From Guadua angustifolia (lineage: Eukaryota > Streptophyta > Magnoliopsida > Poales > Poaceae), in assembly GCA_036346375.1 (NCBI GenBank), contig CM070502.1, forward strand, positions 19,072,924 through 19,136,923: a DNA stretch of 64,000 nucleotides, written 5' to 3'. Position 1 is the stretch's first letter, and each line of letters opens with the position of its first letter. Under the pieces are notes generated by a model. It had not been told where the DNA came from. It did no database searches and worked only from the letters and a program-made list of their open reading frames with translations. Position numbers and translations under genes: made by a program. Positions 46,952 through 57,468 of this stretch are shown here, in pieces.

Positions 46952-47123
46952 TTATCTTCTGTTATTGCTTCATGCATGCAGCTGTTAGATGCAACTATCT
47001 CTCCTGTAATTGCGCTCCTCTCACTTGTAATGTGCTGCATACACGCTGTTGTAATTTGCCTATTAATAGGCCTCTCAGTTAATGGAAAGAACACGAATCA
47101 TTCCATCCCAGATTACATTCACA
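46916..47123 (+). repeat. 3' LTR of the copia element
   Basis: This 208-bp copy equals the 5' LTR apart from one substitution. It is followed by the target duplication CAGAC. Confidence 0.95.
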
Positions 47124-47128
47124 CAGAC

Positions 47129-48200
47129 AGCTTCTTCCTCTGTTCTTATTATCTCTTATCTACAACATAAAAAATCTTGCGTGACAAAAAATACAGACGG
47201 TTGATATCACCTCACTGTATATACCCTAAAATAATGCTTAGAAATAAATGTGAGAATTGTGAGGAGTGATATGTTATGTTGATGTTACCCTGTCCCTGAG
47301 CTTACCGTCATCCCACAAGAATTGCGAAACTGTAGGGAGTAATATGTTTTGACGTTGATGTTATCCTGATCTTGTCGTCATCCTACGAGGTGGTTAACCC
47401 GGGCGTACCACTTTGAGCGTTAGGACGATGAATAAGAGCTAAATAGTGTAAACAAAGGGGTGAGATATCTTCAACGATCTAGAAGGATTGGATAGCAGAA
47501 CTGCAGAATGAGTTGACCTGTACCCTTTAATCATGCCTGCAAGCATGAACCAGGGTTTAGAATTGCGTTTCGAAAAAAAAAAGACATCACTTAGATTTCC
47601 GGTTTTGGAAGAATTTTTAATTTCAATTTTGATATTTTATGAGAAAATGTAAAATAAAAAATCACAATTCCGTGGCTCAAACTCCCAACTAAGCACGTTT
47701 GATGGCTTCCTACAAGGCCAGACGCACATGCCACTGGGAATCGCATAAACTCCCAACCGAGCCCTTTAAAATATATGTACCTATAACTTTTTAGATATTA
47801 GAATAGACAACATATCCAGTGAAAACCTCTTTTATTATAAAAATTCTGTAAAACTCATATGTATAAGTTTTGAAAAAATTCTCAAAACATTACTAGATTG
47901 TAGGTGAGATGAGCTCCTGTAATCATGCGAAAGATTGTAGATGACGACGACACAAGTGCCACATCACAGGTTGTCGTAGCACACTCGTACTCTCGTCATC
48001 GAAGTTTGGCCTGGAGACACTACAAGTTCACAGCATTATTCGAGGACAGGGAAGGCATGTACCCAATCGCGAGCGGCGGGCCGGCGAGATCGAGTCGTCT
48101 TGGCCCCAACAACGACCGTCACATCTAATTTCTGATGGGACTGCAATTTGATCTTTTACAGAAAAAACGCAAAAAAAAAAATTCGCAATTTCATGGCTAC
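47129..48200 (+). repeat. WAK-upstream-like spacer with repeated blocks
   Basis: No gene is recognisable. 47256-47325 and 47325-47395 are imperfect tandem copies (GGAGTGATATGTT and GGAGTAATATGTTTTG, each ending CGTCATCC). They resemble 57136-57200. The block 47965-48150 is about 90 percent similar to 57195-57350, which lies directly upstream of the WAK gene (shared GGGCCGGCGAGATCGAGTCG). This looks like an upstream region of a lost WAK copy. Confidence 0.6.
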
Positions 48201-49386
48201 AAATTTTAGAAAAATTTGTTTCACAAAACTACATATTTTTTTATATAATTTATCAGAAAACTACATATTTTAGTTTTATTTCACAAAATTATAAATTTTA
48301 AGAGAACATATGTCACAAAACTACTGGATTTAGAATTAATGATTTCTTTTAACAGACTTGACTGTGTAAGCCTACATGACAGCTTCACGCGTGAGTGAAA
48401 TGGGAAATGAGGGTGTGTGAGACTATTACGTGGGCCTACATTGTCAGACCCATTACAAGAAACGGCTAATTCTAAAAACTGTAGTTTTGTAAAATAAGTT
48501 CTTATAAAACATATAGTTTTGTGATATAAGTTCTTCTAAAATCTGTAGTTTTGTGTAATAGAAACTAAAATTTGTAGTTTTCTGATAATTTGTACACGAA
48601 ACCTATAGTTTCTTGAAGCAAGTTCTCCTAAAATATATAGTTTTATGAAATAAAATCTAACCTGTTTGGAAGCATAGTATTTTTATGGTTTCTATGTAAT
48701 ACCATGGTATACGAGAATACTATAGTATTTTATACCATGAGGTGTTTGGTTGTCTCTCAAAAAACTCTATTTTAAAAACTATGGTATTGCTAATACTATG
48801 GTATTTTTGGAGTATTAAAAACTCCAGTCCAGACCAAAGTTTTCTCACCGACTCCCGCAATCTGTAGCTCCGTACCGCGCTTTTTTTCCATCTGAGGTCC
48901 GGTAGAAAGGAGAAACAGCTGCCGTGTGGCATTTCTTTTGTTTCCCTCTAGTCCCAAACAGGCTGTAGTATTTTTTTGTTGTTTCCCTCTAGTTCCAAAC
49001 ATGCTGTACTATGGAGCTGTCGTGTAGCATTTTTTTGTTTCCCTCTAGTTCCAATCAGGCTGTAGCACTTTTTTTAGTTTGCCACAACTTGTGAAATGGA
49101 AATTGACATCTTTTTTTGTGTGTCATAGTCAATACTTTGATAAGTATGCCAGCCAAAAAACCATGAAACCAAATAGTTGGTAGTTCCAAGAAATACCATG
49201 GTTTTAATGAAGTTAGGTAAAATCATAGTATTTATGTCAAAGCAATTGCAGACCATGGTATTTCAAAACCATGGTTTTAGAAAACTCTAGTTCCAAACAG
49301 GCCCTAAAATTTGTAGTTTTCTAATAATCTATAAAAAACATATAGTTTTATAAAATTAACTCTATTAAATTCCTAAATCATGATTA
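48200..49386. repeat. Foldback-type repeats and a PIF-like MITE
   Basis: 48205-48345 and 48470-48660 carry many copies of ACAAAACTACA and of its complement TGTAGTTTTGT in opposite orientation, a long imperfect hairpin around 48400. 48661-49312 starts CCTGTTTGGAAGC and ends GTTCCAAACAGG, with CCATGG and ATACTATGGTATT repeats inside, resembling a Tourist/PIF element inserted in the foldback. Repeats of the first kind resume at 49313-49370. No gene. Confidence 0.55.
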
Positions 49387-49607
49387 TCTATACTAATATA
49401 TAAAGCAGCAGTTGGTGGCAGCGGTACGGCTTCTGGCCGGCCCCACAATCAGGCTATGATCTCTCGCGATGCATCCTCCACTACTGCAGTGCGCATGGAG
49501 AGGTCGGCGATCGAGTCCCGCCGAGCGATTTCCCTCAGCATGATCTCTCGCAGCCTCGCTCCCATGCCTCAACGATCGCCTCCCCCGCCCCAAACCCTAA
49601 CGAGGCA

Positions 49608-50300
49608 ATGAGATCCACTACTCCCGATCGCGCCCCAATCTTTCTCGCGCTACCACTCTCTAGCCCTAATCTCTCGCGATCTCCCCACTCCGCTTGCGTC
49701 TCCACGGATCTGCCCGCGATGGAGGCGATCGGCAACGCCGCTCGGCCCTCGGCGTCTGGCGGCCGGCGGCGTGGTCTCGTCGGCGAGAAGAAGGTCACCT
49801 CAAGCTCCTCCACACCTCCCGCTCGTGGAGAAGATGTACAAGATCGACTCCCACTCGCTGCTGTGCAAGAACGCATGGAGGTCCAGGGCGCTACTACTAC
49901 GCTGCCGGATTCTTACGCTGGCGGGGCGTCTCCACCGAACTCCATCTACTCCGGCGCCCAGGGGTGCCCTTGCAACAGAACCATGTTCGCGACACGCGCG
50001 CCCTTCCACTACCAATCTGCGGCGCGCGGCCTCTCCTCCGTTCGGTGAGACCATATTCGTCTCAGTCGTCGTCCCCTCATTTACTCGATTTGAGTTGATA
50101 GCGACGGAACTTAGGGATTTATATAAGTTAATGGAACGAGAGATTTCGAGCATTCGGTGTTACTCTTTAAGGCCAGTTGTACTTAGTAATCTGCGTGATC
50201 CGATGCTTGGTGGGACTGATTTGAGTGTCACACTGGAAAACAGTAACGTTTTGATGATTGGTCTGTGTGAAGAAGTAGATCTTGATTGTTAGGCAGACTA
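49608..50300 (+). pseudogene. Exon-like GC-rich piece in the Helitron, product unknown
   Basis: A GC-rich segment with three overlapping open frames on the plus strand (49608-50048, 49694-50098, 49771-50292). One frame starts at an ATG and encodes a stretch with MYKIDSHSLLCKNAWRSRAL. The base composition changes at about 50050, which looks like an exon edge. I do not recognise a family. It is most likely the first exon of a captured gene. Confidence 0.35.
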
Positions 50301-52111
50301 ATTTGATTTGTGAAAGAGGAAAGTTGGATGCTTTCTAGGTTAGTCCAAACAGGATAATCTTGAGCCTTGGAGGGGCTTTCCATGGGATTGGATTTTGATC
50401 GATTCGCCTCTTCTTGCAGATAATTACGGTACATCAGCTCATTCAGATTTTGGAATGATTATCCTTCTTGCAGCAAATGGTATCCCTGGCCTACAGGTAT
50501 GCCATTTCTTTCACAACTTTTAATTCCTCAGCTCTGGATCTGTTCTCTCTTAGCCAATTGGTTATTATTACTCATGCAAATAATATATATTCGCTTTCGA
50601 CAATGAAACAGTGCTCTTGTTTTAGAAAAGTAGAGTAGTAACCTCATTGTGTTTGCATGTATTTTTAACTTTGTTGCATTCGCATGTATTCTGGGTTCTT
50701 ACACTGTTTTGAGTGTGCAGATATGTAGGGAGAAGGACAGGCATCGACAGTTTTGGGAAGATGTTCATCGCATTGATAGATGAATATTTCTTTCATGGTT
50801 TTAAAAAAAATGATTAAAATGTATTAGCCTGGTGTCATGGTGAGTGTACTTTAAAGACATTAAATGCTTTACTTCTATTTATCTTTGCGTGCATCTTTTG
50901 TTCTGTTAACTTGTTATATCCCTGTTTTCCATACTCATTAGATAATTCCAGGTTCTGAACCAAAGATTGGCCGGGTTTCTTTTATTCAAGATGAGGCTAT
51001 AGTGCCTGCTGGAGATCGGCTTCCTTGTGGTATAACGTGTGAAGGAACCTTTTGTACCGAAAAACCCTGCACAGCTCCGCATCGGTAATCCAACAGCTTA
51101 TCTTTGTCCTTTTGCTTATTAGAATTTGGATGGTTCTGCCATTTTATTTTGCTGTGCAGCTTTGGTTGTGTATTATTGTTTCCTTCCTTGCTATCATGAA
51201 CTCCATAGTACGCATTCATTACCATAACCATCTTATTATACAATTCATGTTTGTTTCCATTATACTTGTGTTTGAGTAGAATTCTGAGGTATTATTGATT
51301 CCTTTTTTGCTATTATGAACTCCGTAGTATGCATTTGTTACCAGATTGGAACCTCCAAATTTAATCAACTTAGTATTAGTTTCCCATCTGAGGAATGCTT
51401 CTCTGCGTATGGTACTGCCATTGAGAAGTTTTGGGCCTGTTTTGTCTTCAAGGGAAGAAAGCATGTTTTTGTGTATGGTTGCTCCAACTTCTTCCAAATA
51501 TGTTATGCTCAACCAGCTGGGAATTATCTACATGCCTGTCATTTTTCCACCATATGTTAATGCTGCAGAAGTTTGGTGCATGGAATTTTGATGTATTCTT
51601 TTTTTCTTTTTGACTTGGTTGGTTAGTCCTGATCAGCTTCGGGCTCTTGTTACTGTTACAGAAGTTGGTATTCGTTCAGGTTGTGCTTGTTGGCAACCAC
51701 CATGTCCTGTCAATATAAAATACATCTTTACCTGATAGACGGCCCTTTATTTGCAGTTTGAGTGTAACAAAATGGATCCACCTGAACTGGGGTGGTGATG
51801 GCATAATTACTTTATTTGCGATGTAACTCTGAATTTGTTATTTCACTATACTATGTAACTCTGAATTTCAGCAGAATTTCGATGTGCTGTGAAAGTAACT
51901 AAAACAAGATACGCTAAACTGAGCTCTATATGACTACTAGGATAAAACATTAACCAAGACGCACAAATTCAAAAAATCGACCTTTCATTGACCTGGTTAT
52001 TACACAATTTATCTTTAATTATGTCCCCATTACATGCTCTTAAATATCCAATATGTACCATCCTCAGGTGGAATAGATCTTGGTGACTTACATTCTTCAT
52101 TTCTTGTCTAG
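50301..52111. other. Intron-like Helitron interior with one exon-like segment
   Basis: Mostly AT-rich. 50953-51087 is exon-like: it follows an AATTCCAG acceptor and reads GSEPKIGRVSFIQDEAI then VPAGDRLPCGITCEG and TFCTEKPCTAPH before a GT. I do not recognise it. 51340-51590 holds open frames in two phases, also unrecognised. Confidence 0.4.
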
Positions 52112-52620
52112 GTGGCTCACTTTTTCTATTTGATCGGAAAGTATTGAGGTATTTTAGGAAGGATGGTCATAATTGGAGGAAGAAAAAGGATGGAAAGACT
52201 GTCAAAGAAGCCCATGAAAGGCTGAAAGTAAGTGCTTTTGTTGGAGTTCTTATGCTTGTTGTGCTGTGATTATTTGTTAGTGAGAATAAAACTGACTCTT
52301 GTTCGTAAATCCAGTCTGGAAGCATTGATGTGCTTCACTGCTATTATGCGCATGGGGAAGAGAATGAGAATTTCCAAAGGAGGACTTACTGGATGTTGGA
52401 GGAGTAAGTGGATTTCCATAGGACCTTGCATGTTGCTTTTGTAGTTGTGCTATGTTATGTGCTGGAATACCTGCTAGAAGGCACATAACTGCACTTACCT
52501 GTTTGCACGTGCATGGGGAGTTTAAATGCTTGATTGTATGTGTTTATATTTGAATATCCTCTTATTTGATTTTGCAGGGATTTTATGCACATTGTCCTTG
52601 TACATTATCTTGAGACCAAG
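52112..52620 (+). pseudogene. Captured CAMTA (calmodulin-binding transcription activator) CG-1 exons
   Basis: CAMTA proteins bind CGCG-type promoter elements by an N-terminal CG-1 domain. Three consecutive exons are kept with good splice sites. Exon a 52112-52227 reads GSLFLFDRKVLRYFRKDGHN and WRKKKDGKTVKEAHERLK (donor GTAAGT). Exon b 52315-52403 reads SGSIDVLHCYYAHGEENENF and QRRTYWMLEE (donor GTAAGT). Exon c 52578-52620 reads DFMHIVLVHYLETK (donor GTAAAG). The phases join. The N-terminal start of the CG-1 domain and the ankyrin, IQ and other C-terminal parts are absent, so this is a captured fragment, not a working gene. It is intact enough to encode a partial DNA-binding domain if transcribed. 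Confidence 0.88.
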
Positions 52621-55390
52621 GTAAAGCTGAAGCCTCATCTTTTTAACTTAAGTGATTAGCTTTGTATCTGCCTTGCATTTATATTCCATCATCCTGTATG
52701 CAAGAGTTATGTTGCTTCTTGTTAGGATCTTAGTATTTTGATTATTTTTTTTGCTGCGCTTTTTTGGTACGTTGCAGAGGTTGTGCTTTTGAATTTTTGT
52801 TTCCTACTCCTTTTCTTGGTGGTTCAGGATTATCCAGATGAGGAGAGGTCGTGACGGTGAAGAGGTAGGTCATTCAGCTGGGGAGAGGGCATGGGCAAGT
52901 GATACCGCCAGAGGACAGGGAGACGTTCACTTTGATGGCAGAGCAGCATGGATTCTCGGCACCGGCACAAATAGAGCTTCTCAAGAGGTATAAACCGGGA
53001 TGGACGGGGTCTCCAGGAAAGGAATTGTATTTATCACTTTTGCTTCTATTCTGTTGTGATTGAAACTAAAACCACTGCGATTTATTTCATGTTGCTCCAA
53101 TGTCAATTTTTCTCCATTAAAATGGAAGAAGCAGTTTCATAGGTATCAACCTCTTTGGCTGCTTATTAACTGTATGCAGAATTCTAGCATAATCTTTCAT
53201 TTTTAGCATATAATACATGCACACATATGTGAAAAAAGTAACTGTACATGGTTTTGGTGTTTTCTTTTCCAATATAGTTGTAGTTTGATTTCTTGATACA
53301 GAAGTATTTTTCTTCTCTTTAGGTTACCTTTTGAAAAGGAGTGCAAAAAATAATGAATGGAGCAGAAGGTGGGTTGTCCTAAATGAGAAGAGTGGAAAGG
53401 TTAATAAATCTCTACCCTCCAGTCTTGATGACTTCTGTTTTACACTCGAGCTTCATTTCTGTTTTTGAGAAGAATGCATAGTGTTGTTACTGAAGGAGTG
53501 CGTGCTAGCGTTCACATCAAGCAGAACAAGTTGGACGTTTTGAGCACTTTGGTGGAATGCATAACTTTTTGTGTGTGTTGTTTCAATTTGTTTGTTACTT
53601 AGTCTCAGTTTTTTACATTTTGGTGTTTACTCTTGTAATATACAAAATATTGTATCAATCACTTTATTCTGTAAAATGTGATCATTATGTCTAAAAGTTA
53701 TACTATATACCACTGGATATATATATGTTTCGCCCCCTTTCAGTTATTTGATTCGCTTAATATATGTATACAAGGAATAAAATGCATTGTTGTTCATGCA
53801 GCTGGAATTCCAAGGATCTAAAAGCTACAATTTGCTAGCAGTATTTGCATTGTTGTTCCCCACAGAATTGACTGAACATTGTGTTGTGCTTGCCCTTGCC
53901 AAGTTTAACTTTTTTCGTGCTATATATGAATAGCTTCTTTCTATCCTTTTTGGAGACTAAAGTTACATTTAGTTTCTTGCACTACATTTTGTAAACTTCG
54001 TGTCACATTTGAACAGAACCACAAAATCTTATCTGATTAACGTTTGTTGAATGTGGAATCTGGTCCTCAATTATGTGAAACTGAAGAGGACGGGAGAAAA
54101 AAATCAACCAAGTAACCAGCATACTTTGATTTTTTTTCATTGAAATGGCAGATTAGATACTTGTTTGACTGAAGAGTTGAAGTTTAATGGGGCATGCAAT
54201 GCAAGCCCGCAGCTGCTGCACAATCCATCTACTAAGGTTTACTAGACCACCAGTTGCCTCTAGGTAAGCTGTAAGCCACGTCAACTGAACTCTCTTGCTC
54301 TGCCTATTAGGAACTCGAGTTAGATTTGGTGTGAATAGTATGCATCGTCTTCACTTCAACCATTTGATTCGGTACGTTCCAAATACATGCATGATTTGGT
54401 GTACACCTAAGCCTCACGGTACAAAATGTACACAGTCTGGAATCAAATCAGACCGATCAATCAACTAAAGCATAGATCTGGAGATGCAGGATTTCACTTC
54501 AGTTTGAAATGCTTATTACTGGTACTGCAGCCCTGGAGGGCCAGGTGCATAAATCTTTGAGCACACATCAAGGCAGCTCTGTTCCAAGATTCAAACCAAT
54601 GACTCATTTGTTACCCTGGACAAACTGTATCGAGGTTCCTTTTAACCTGTGAAGCAAAAGGAAAATAAACCGGTTATGTTGGGGACACAAAAGGAAGAAA
54701 ACATCTTGCAGGTCCATCTTCATCAAGCATACAGACGCGTCGATTCATGAAGCTGCTGCATCTTTTCCGTAATCCATGGAGCTTTTGGCTAAAATGATGA
54801 GATCCAAAGTCGCAGATTCATTCTGTACAATATATCATGATTCATTATCACATGAATTGATTCGTGTAATTCTTTCACATTGTTCATCCAGGCCAGCTTT
54901 TTCGCTGTTGTATTCTGTAATATTGTTCATTTGATTACGTAAGCAATCAGGTCAATTTATAGTTGTAGCTTGACTATGTCAAGTCTCATTATCTCATGTC
55001 GTTAATCTTGAGCTACAGGTATTTGTTGACCTTTCCATTGAGGCTACTGTCTCGGGCATCTTTTGTTACTATTGTTCCCATTTTGAGGAACGTGGGAACT
55101 CCGCACAGAGTTCTTACAGGAGGTAATATTGTCTAACGTTCCAGCATACAGGCCAATATGTTGCACTTTTTACCGTTTTCGCTTACGTGAAATTGACAAC
55201 AACACGAGTTGGTAATATAAATTGCAAAAAGGGATAAAAATGATTGATTGATTTTTGAGATTAGTAATATATATTACTACGTACAATATATTTGGTTTTA
55301 ATTCATACCGAAGAAGAAACCATAAAAACTTTTGTAATCGGGAGAAATAGATGTTTGATCTTGTAGTATAATTTTTTTTATTGCTTGATC
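52621..55390. other. Helitron right part, no gene recognised
   Basis: The stretch is AT-rich with intron-like and UTR-like sequence. 52845-52995 is a GC-richer exon-like island, again unrecognised. I see no repeats, RNA genes or long ORFs. Confidence 0.4.
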
Positions 55391-55496
55391 TATATATTTG
55401 GTTACCAATTTTATTTTTCGTAGCAACGCACGGGCATTGAACTAGTCTAGGATTACGACGCAGTCTGACGGACAAACCACTAGACGTGTGGAAAAA

Positions 55497-55575
55497 TCGC
55501 ATGCGGCGAGATCGAGTCGTCTTGGCCCCAGCAACGACCGTCACAGTTAATTACTGATGGGATTGCTGCCCCCTG
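55497..55575 (+). repeat. Partial copy of the WAK-upstream block
   Basis: GGCGAGATCGAGTCGTCTTG and the following CCCCAGCAACGACCG, AATTACTGATGGGATTG repeat the block seen at 48077-48145, 57075-57130 and 57275-57350. Confidence 0.75.
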
Positions 55576-55599
55576 ACCTCAGACACTGAGAAGACGATC

Positions 55600-56945
55600 T
55601 ATATGCTCATAGAATACTAGTTCTGTAATTAATGACTAATACGCACATTTTTGCTTGGAACACTAAGAAGAGTTCTATGCTTATACAATACTAATTATAT
55701 AATCAGTGACTAATACGCACATTTACAACATTAATAACACATCTATACACAATATATTACATATAATAGCGGAAGCTGTTTATACAATAAAGTTTTACAA
55801 ACCAAAATAAATTACAGCGAAAATATATAAGTCTTGTAGTATGCCTTTACCCAAAATACCACTAGCAACTGACAAGATAAGACTCTAGAAAAACTCGTTA
55901 TTATAATTTCCGTAACCTACATCAAAGTATGTGTCGTCGGGATAGTCGTGTTCTCCTTCTAATAAAATATCAACAACAGTAAGGTTGAGTAATTGTGTAC
56001 TCAATAAGACTTGTATTGTATCGCAAAGATACAGTAAATGCAGGCTATGTCAATAGAAAAGCTACTAAAGTTATTTATATAAAACAAAGTTGAATATGAA
56101 TACCAGTAACAATCAGCGGCGGTCCTGAGATTTTAGAGGCCCGGGACGAGATTTAAAATAGGAGTCCTTCTAAATAATATATATGAAATATCAAATTACA
56201 GATCCATCTAATTAATATGTTAAACATAATACATGTAATCACGTTAGTTAGGATAATTGGCAAAATCAATACGACAATACCTAACGGCTCACGGACGAAA
56301 CGTCGAGACGGAGACACGGCGCTCGCGATCGCGAGGGCAGCAGCCAACAGACTGCAGACGGCAGGGGCGCAGCCGCAGGGCGCGCTGCGGAGACGCGGTG
56401 GCGCGGACGGACACTCGTCTCGTCGTCCCGCCTGAATCCTCAATCCTGATCGACTGATCGCCTGATCCGCTGATCCCCTCTCGCGTAGTGTCGTAGTCGC
56501 GTTGCGGCGTCGGCGCGTCGCCCTGGCCTTGGTGCGCAGAGCAGATGAAACGTTTTGCCACGCCAACCGGTCTCGAGTGGAGGTGGGGCCATCGACGGAG
56601 TCGAGGCGTTGATGGGTCATGAGTCCACGACGCGATGGCGGGCCACGATTCGCGAGGCGTCACGGCGTCACGCGCTGGGCCTCAGCCACTCACGAGCCAT
56701 CGAGCCAGGACTCAGAAGGTCGGTCACGCAATCACGTTACTCACGTAATCACTAATCACGTTACTCATATTCATATACAATATACATGCAACTATGCAAG
56801 GGTAGGGCCCATGGGTTTGGGGGGCCCGGGGCGGTGGCCCCGCTCGCCCCCCTCCAGGGCTGGCGCTGGTAACAATTTGCAAACAAAATTTATAAGAGTA
56901 TGTTTAACTGATATGTAAATAACAAGTATGAAAGTATAAATTAAC
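55600..56945 (-). mobile_element. Decayed piece of the long LTR family, split by a hAT-like element
   Basis: Words shared with 1590-1900 (AAGTCTTGTAGTATGCC; a later CAATAAGACTTGTATTGTAT like CTAAGCAAGACTTGTAGTAT) identify the same LTR family. No ends are certain. The hAT-like element at 56114 interrupts it. Confidence 0.5.
56114..56868. mobile_element. hAT-like non-autonomous element with GC-rich interior
   Basis: The perfect 8-bp duplication GTAACAAT flanks it (56106-56113, 56869-56876), the hAT signature. Ends are CAGCGGCGGTCCTG and CAGCGCCAGCCCTG (from the other end). The 755-bp body holds a GC-rich block at 56280-56730 with open frames on both strands (for example minus 56153-56620, 155 codons) that match no family I know. 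It may carry captured host sequence. No transposase. Confidence 0.82.
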
Positions 56946-56957
56946 AACTCGAGTAAC

Positions 56958-57360
56958 GTCACAGGTCGTCGTAGCACAGTCGTACTCTCACCATGAAAGT
57001 TGGCCTACTGGAGAAACAAGTTCACAGCATCATTCGAGGACAGGGAAGGCGTGTAATCAATCACAAGCGGTGGGCCGGCGAGATCGAGTCGTCTTGGCCC
57101 TAGCAACGACGGTCACATCTAATTACTGACGGGATTGCAATTGTGGGGAGTGATTTGTTTTGTGATATTACCTAAAGCTTGCCGTCATCTCATCCCACGA
57201 GGTTTGGCCTGGAGAAACTACAAGTTCACAGCATTATTCGAGGACAGGGAAGGCATGTACTCAATAGCAAGCGGCGGGCCGGCGAGATCGAGTCGTCTTG
57301 GCCCCAGCAATGACTGTCACGTCTCATTAATTACTGATGGGACTGCTGCCCCTTGACCTC
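56958..57360 (+). repeat. Two tandem WAK-upstream blocks
   Basis: 56965-57130 and 57195-57350 are diverged tandem copies of the same upstream block, sharing CAAGTTCACAGCAT, TCGAGGACAGGGAAGGC and GGCGAGATCGAGTCG. They sit directly before the WAK gene. A weak TATA candidate TTAATATAG is at 57414-57422, about 50 bp before the start codon. Confidence 0.65.
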
Positions 57361-57468
57361 AGACGGTATCATGACTATCATCATCCTTCGTAGGCTCAAA
57401 TTACTGAGTCACCTTAATATAGCGCCCCCGGCCATCCATAGCATCGAATTCCAACATCAACCATAACG

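Larger units (their letters stand above)
42182..47123 (+). mobile_element. Young, apparently intact Ty1/copia retrotransposon
   Basis: Two 208-bp LTRs (42182-42389, 46916-47123), perfect target duplication CAGAC (42177-42181, 47124-47128), a perfect TGGTATCAGAGCC primer site, a polypurine tract and one uninterrupted 1496-codon ORF. The LTRs differ at one visible site (TCATTGC at about 42229 against TTATTGC), so the insertion is recent. Confidence 0.95.
49387..55445 (+). mobile_element. Non-autonomous Helitron with captured exons
   Basis: The 5' end is TCTATACTAATATATAAAG, a standard rice Helitron start. The 3' end is GTAGCAACGCACGGGCATTG followed by AACTAG, which includes a short hairpin (here with the left arm TTCGT pairing ACGGG by wobble) and the CTAG terminus. 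The neighbours are A (49386) and T (55446), the A^T target. Length is 6059 bp. No Rep or helicase coding is seen. Cargo includes three CAMTA exons and other exon-like pieces. Confidence 0.88.

Noticed and set aside
47925..48128. Open frame of 67 codons, also partly at 57135-57356
   Set aside because: It is the translation of the WAK-upstream repeat block. The two copies do not keep the same start, so coding is unlikely.
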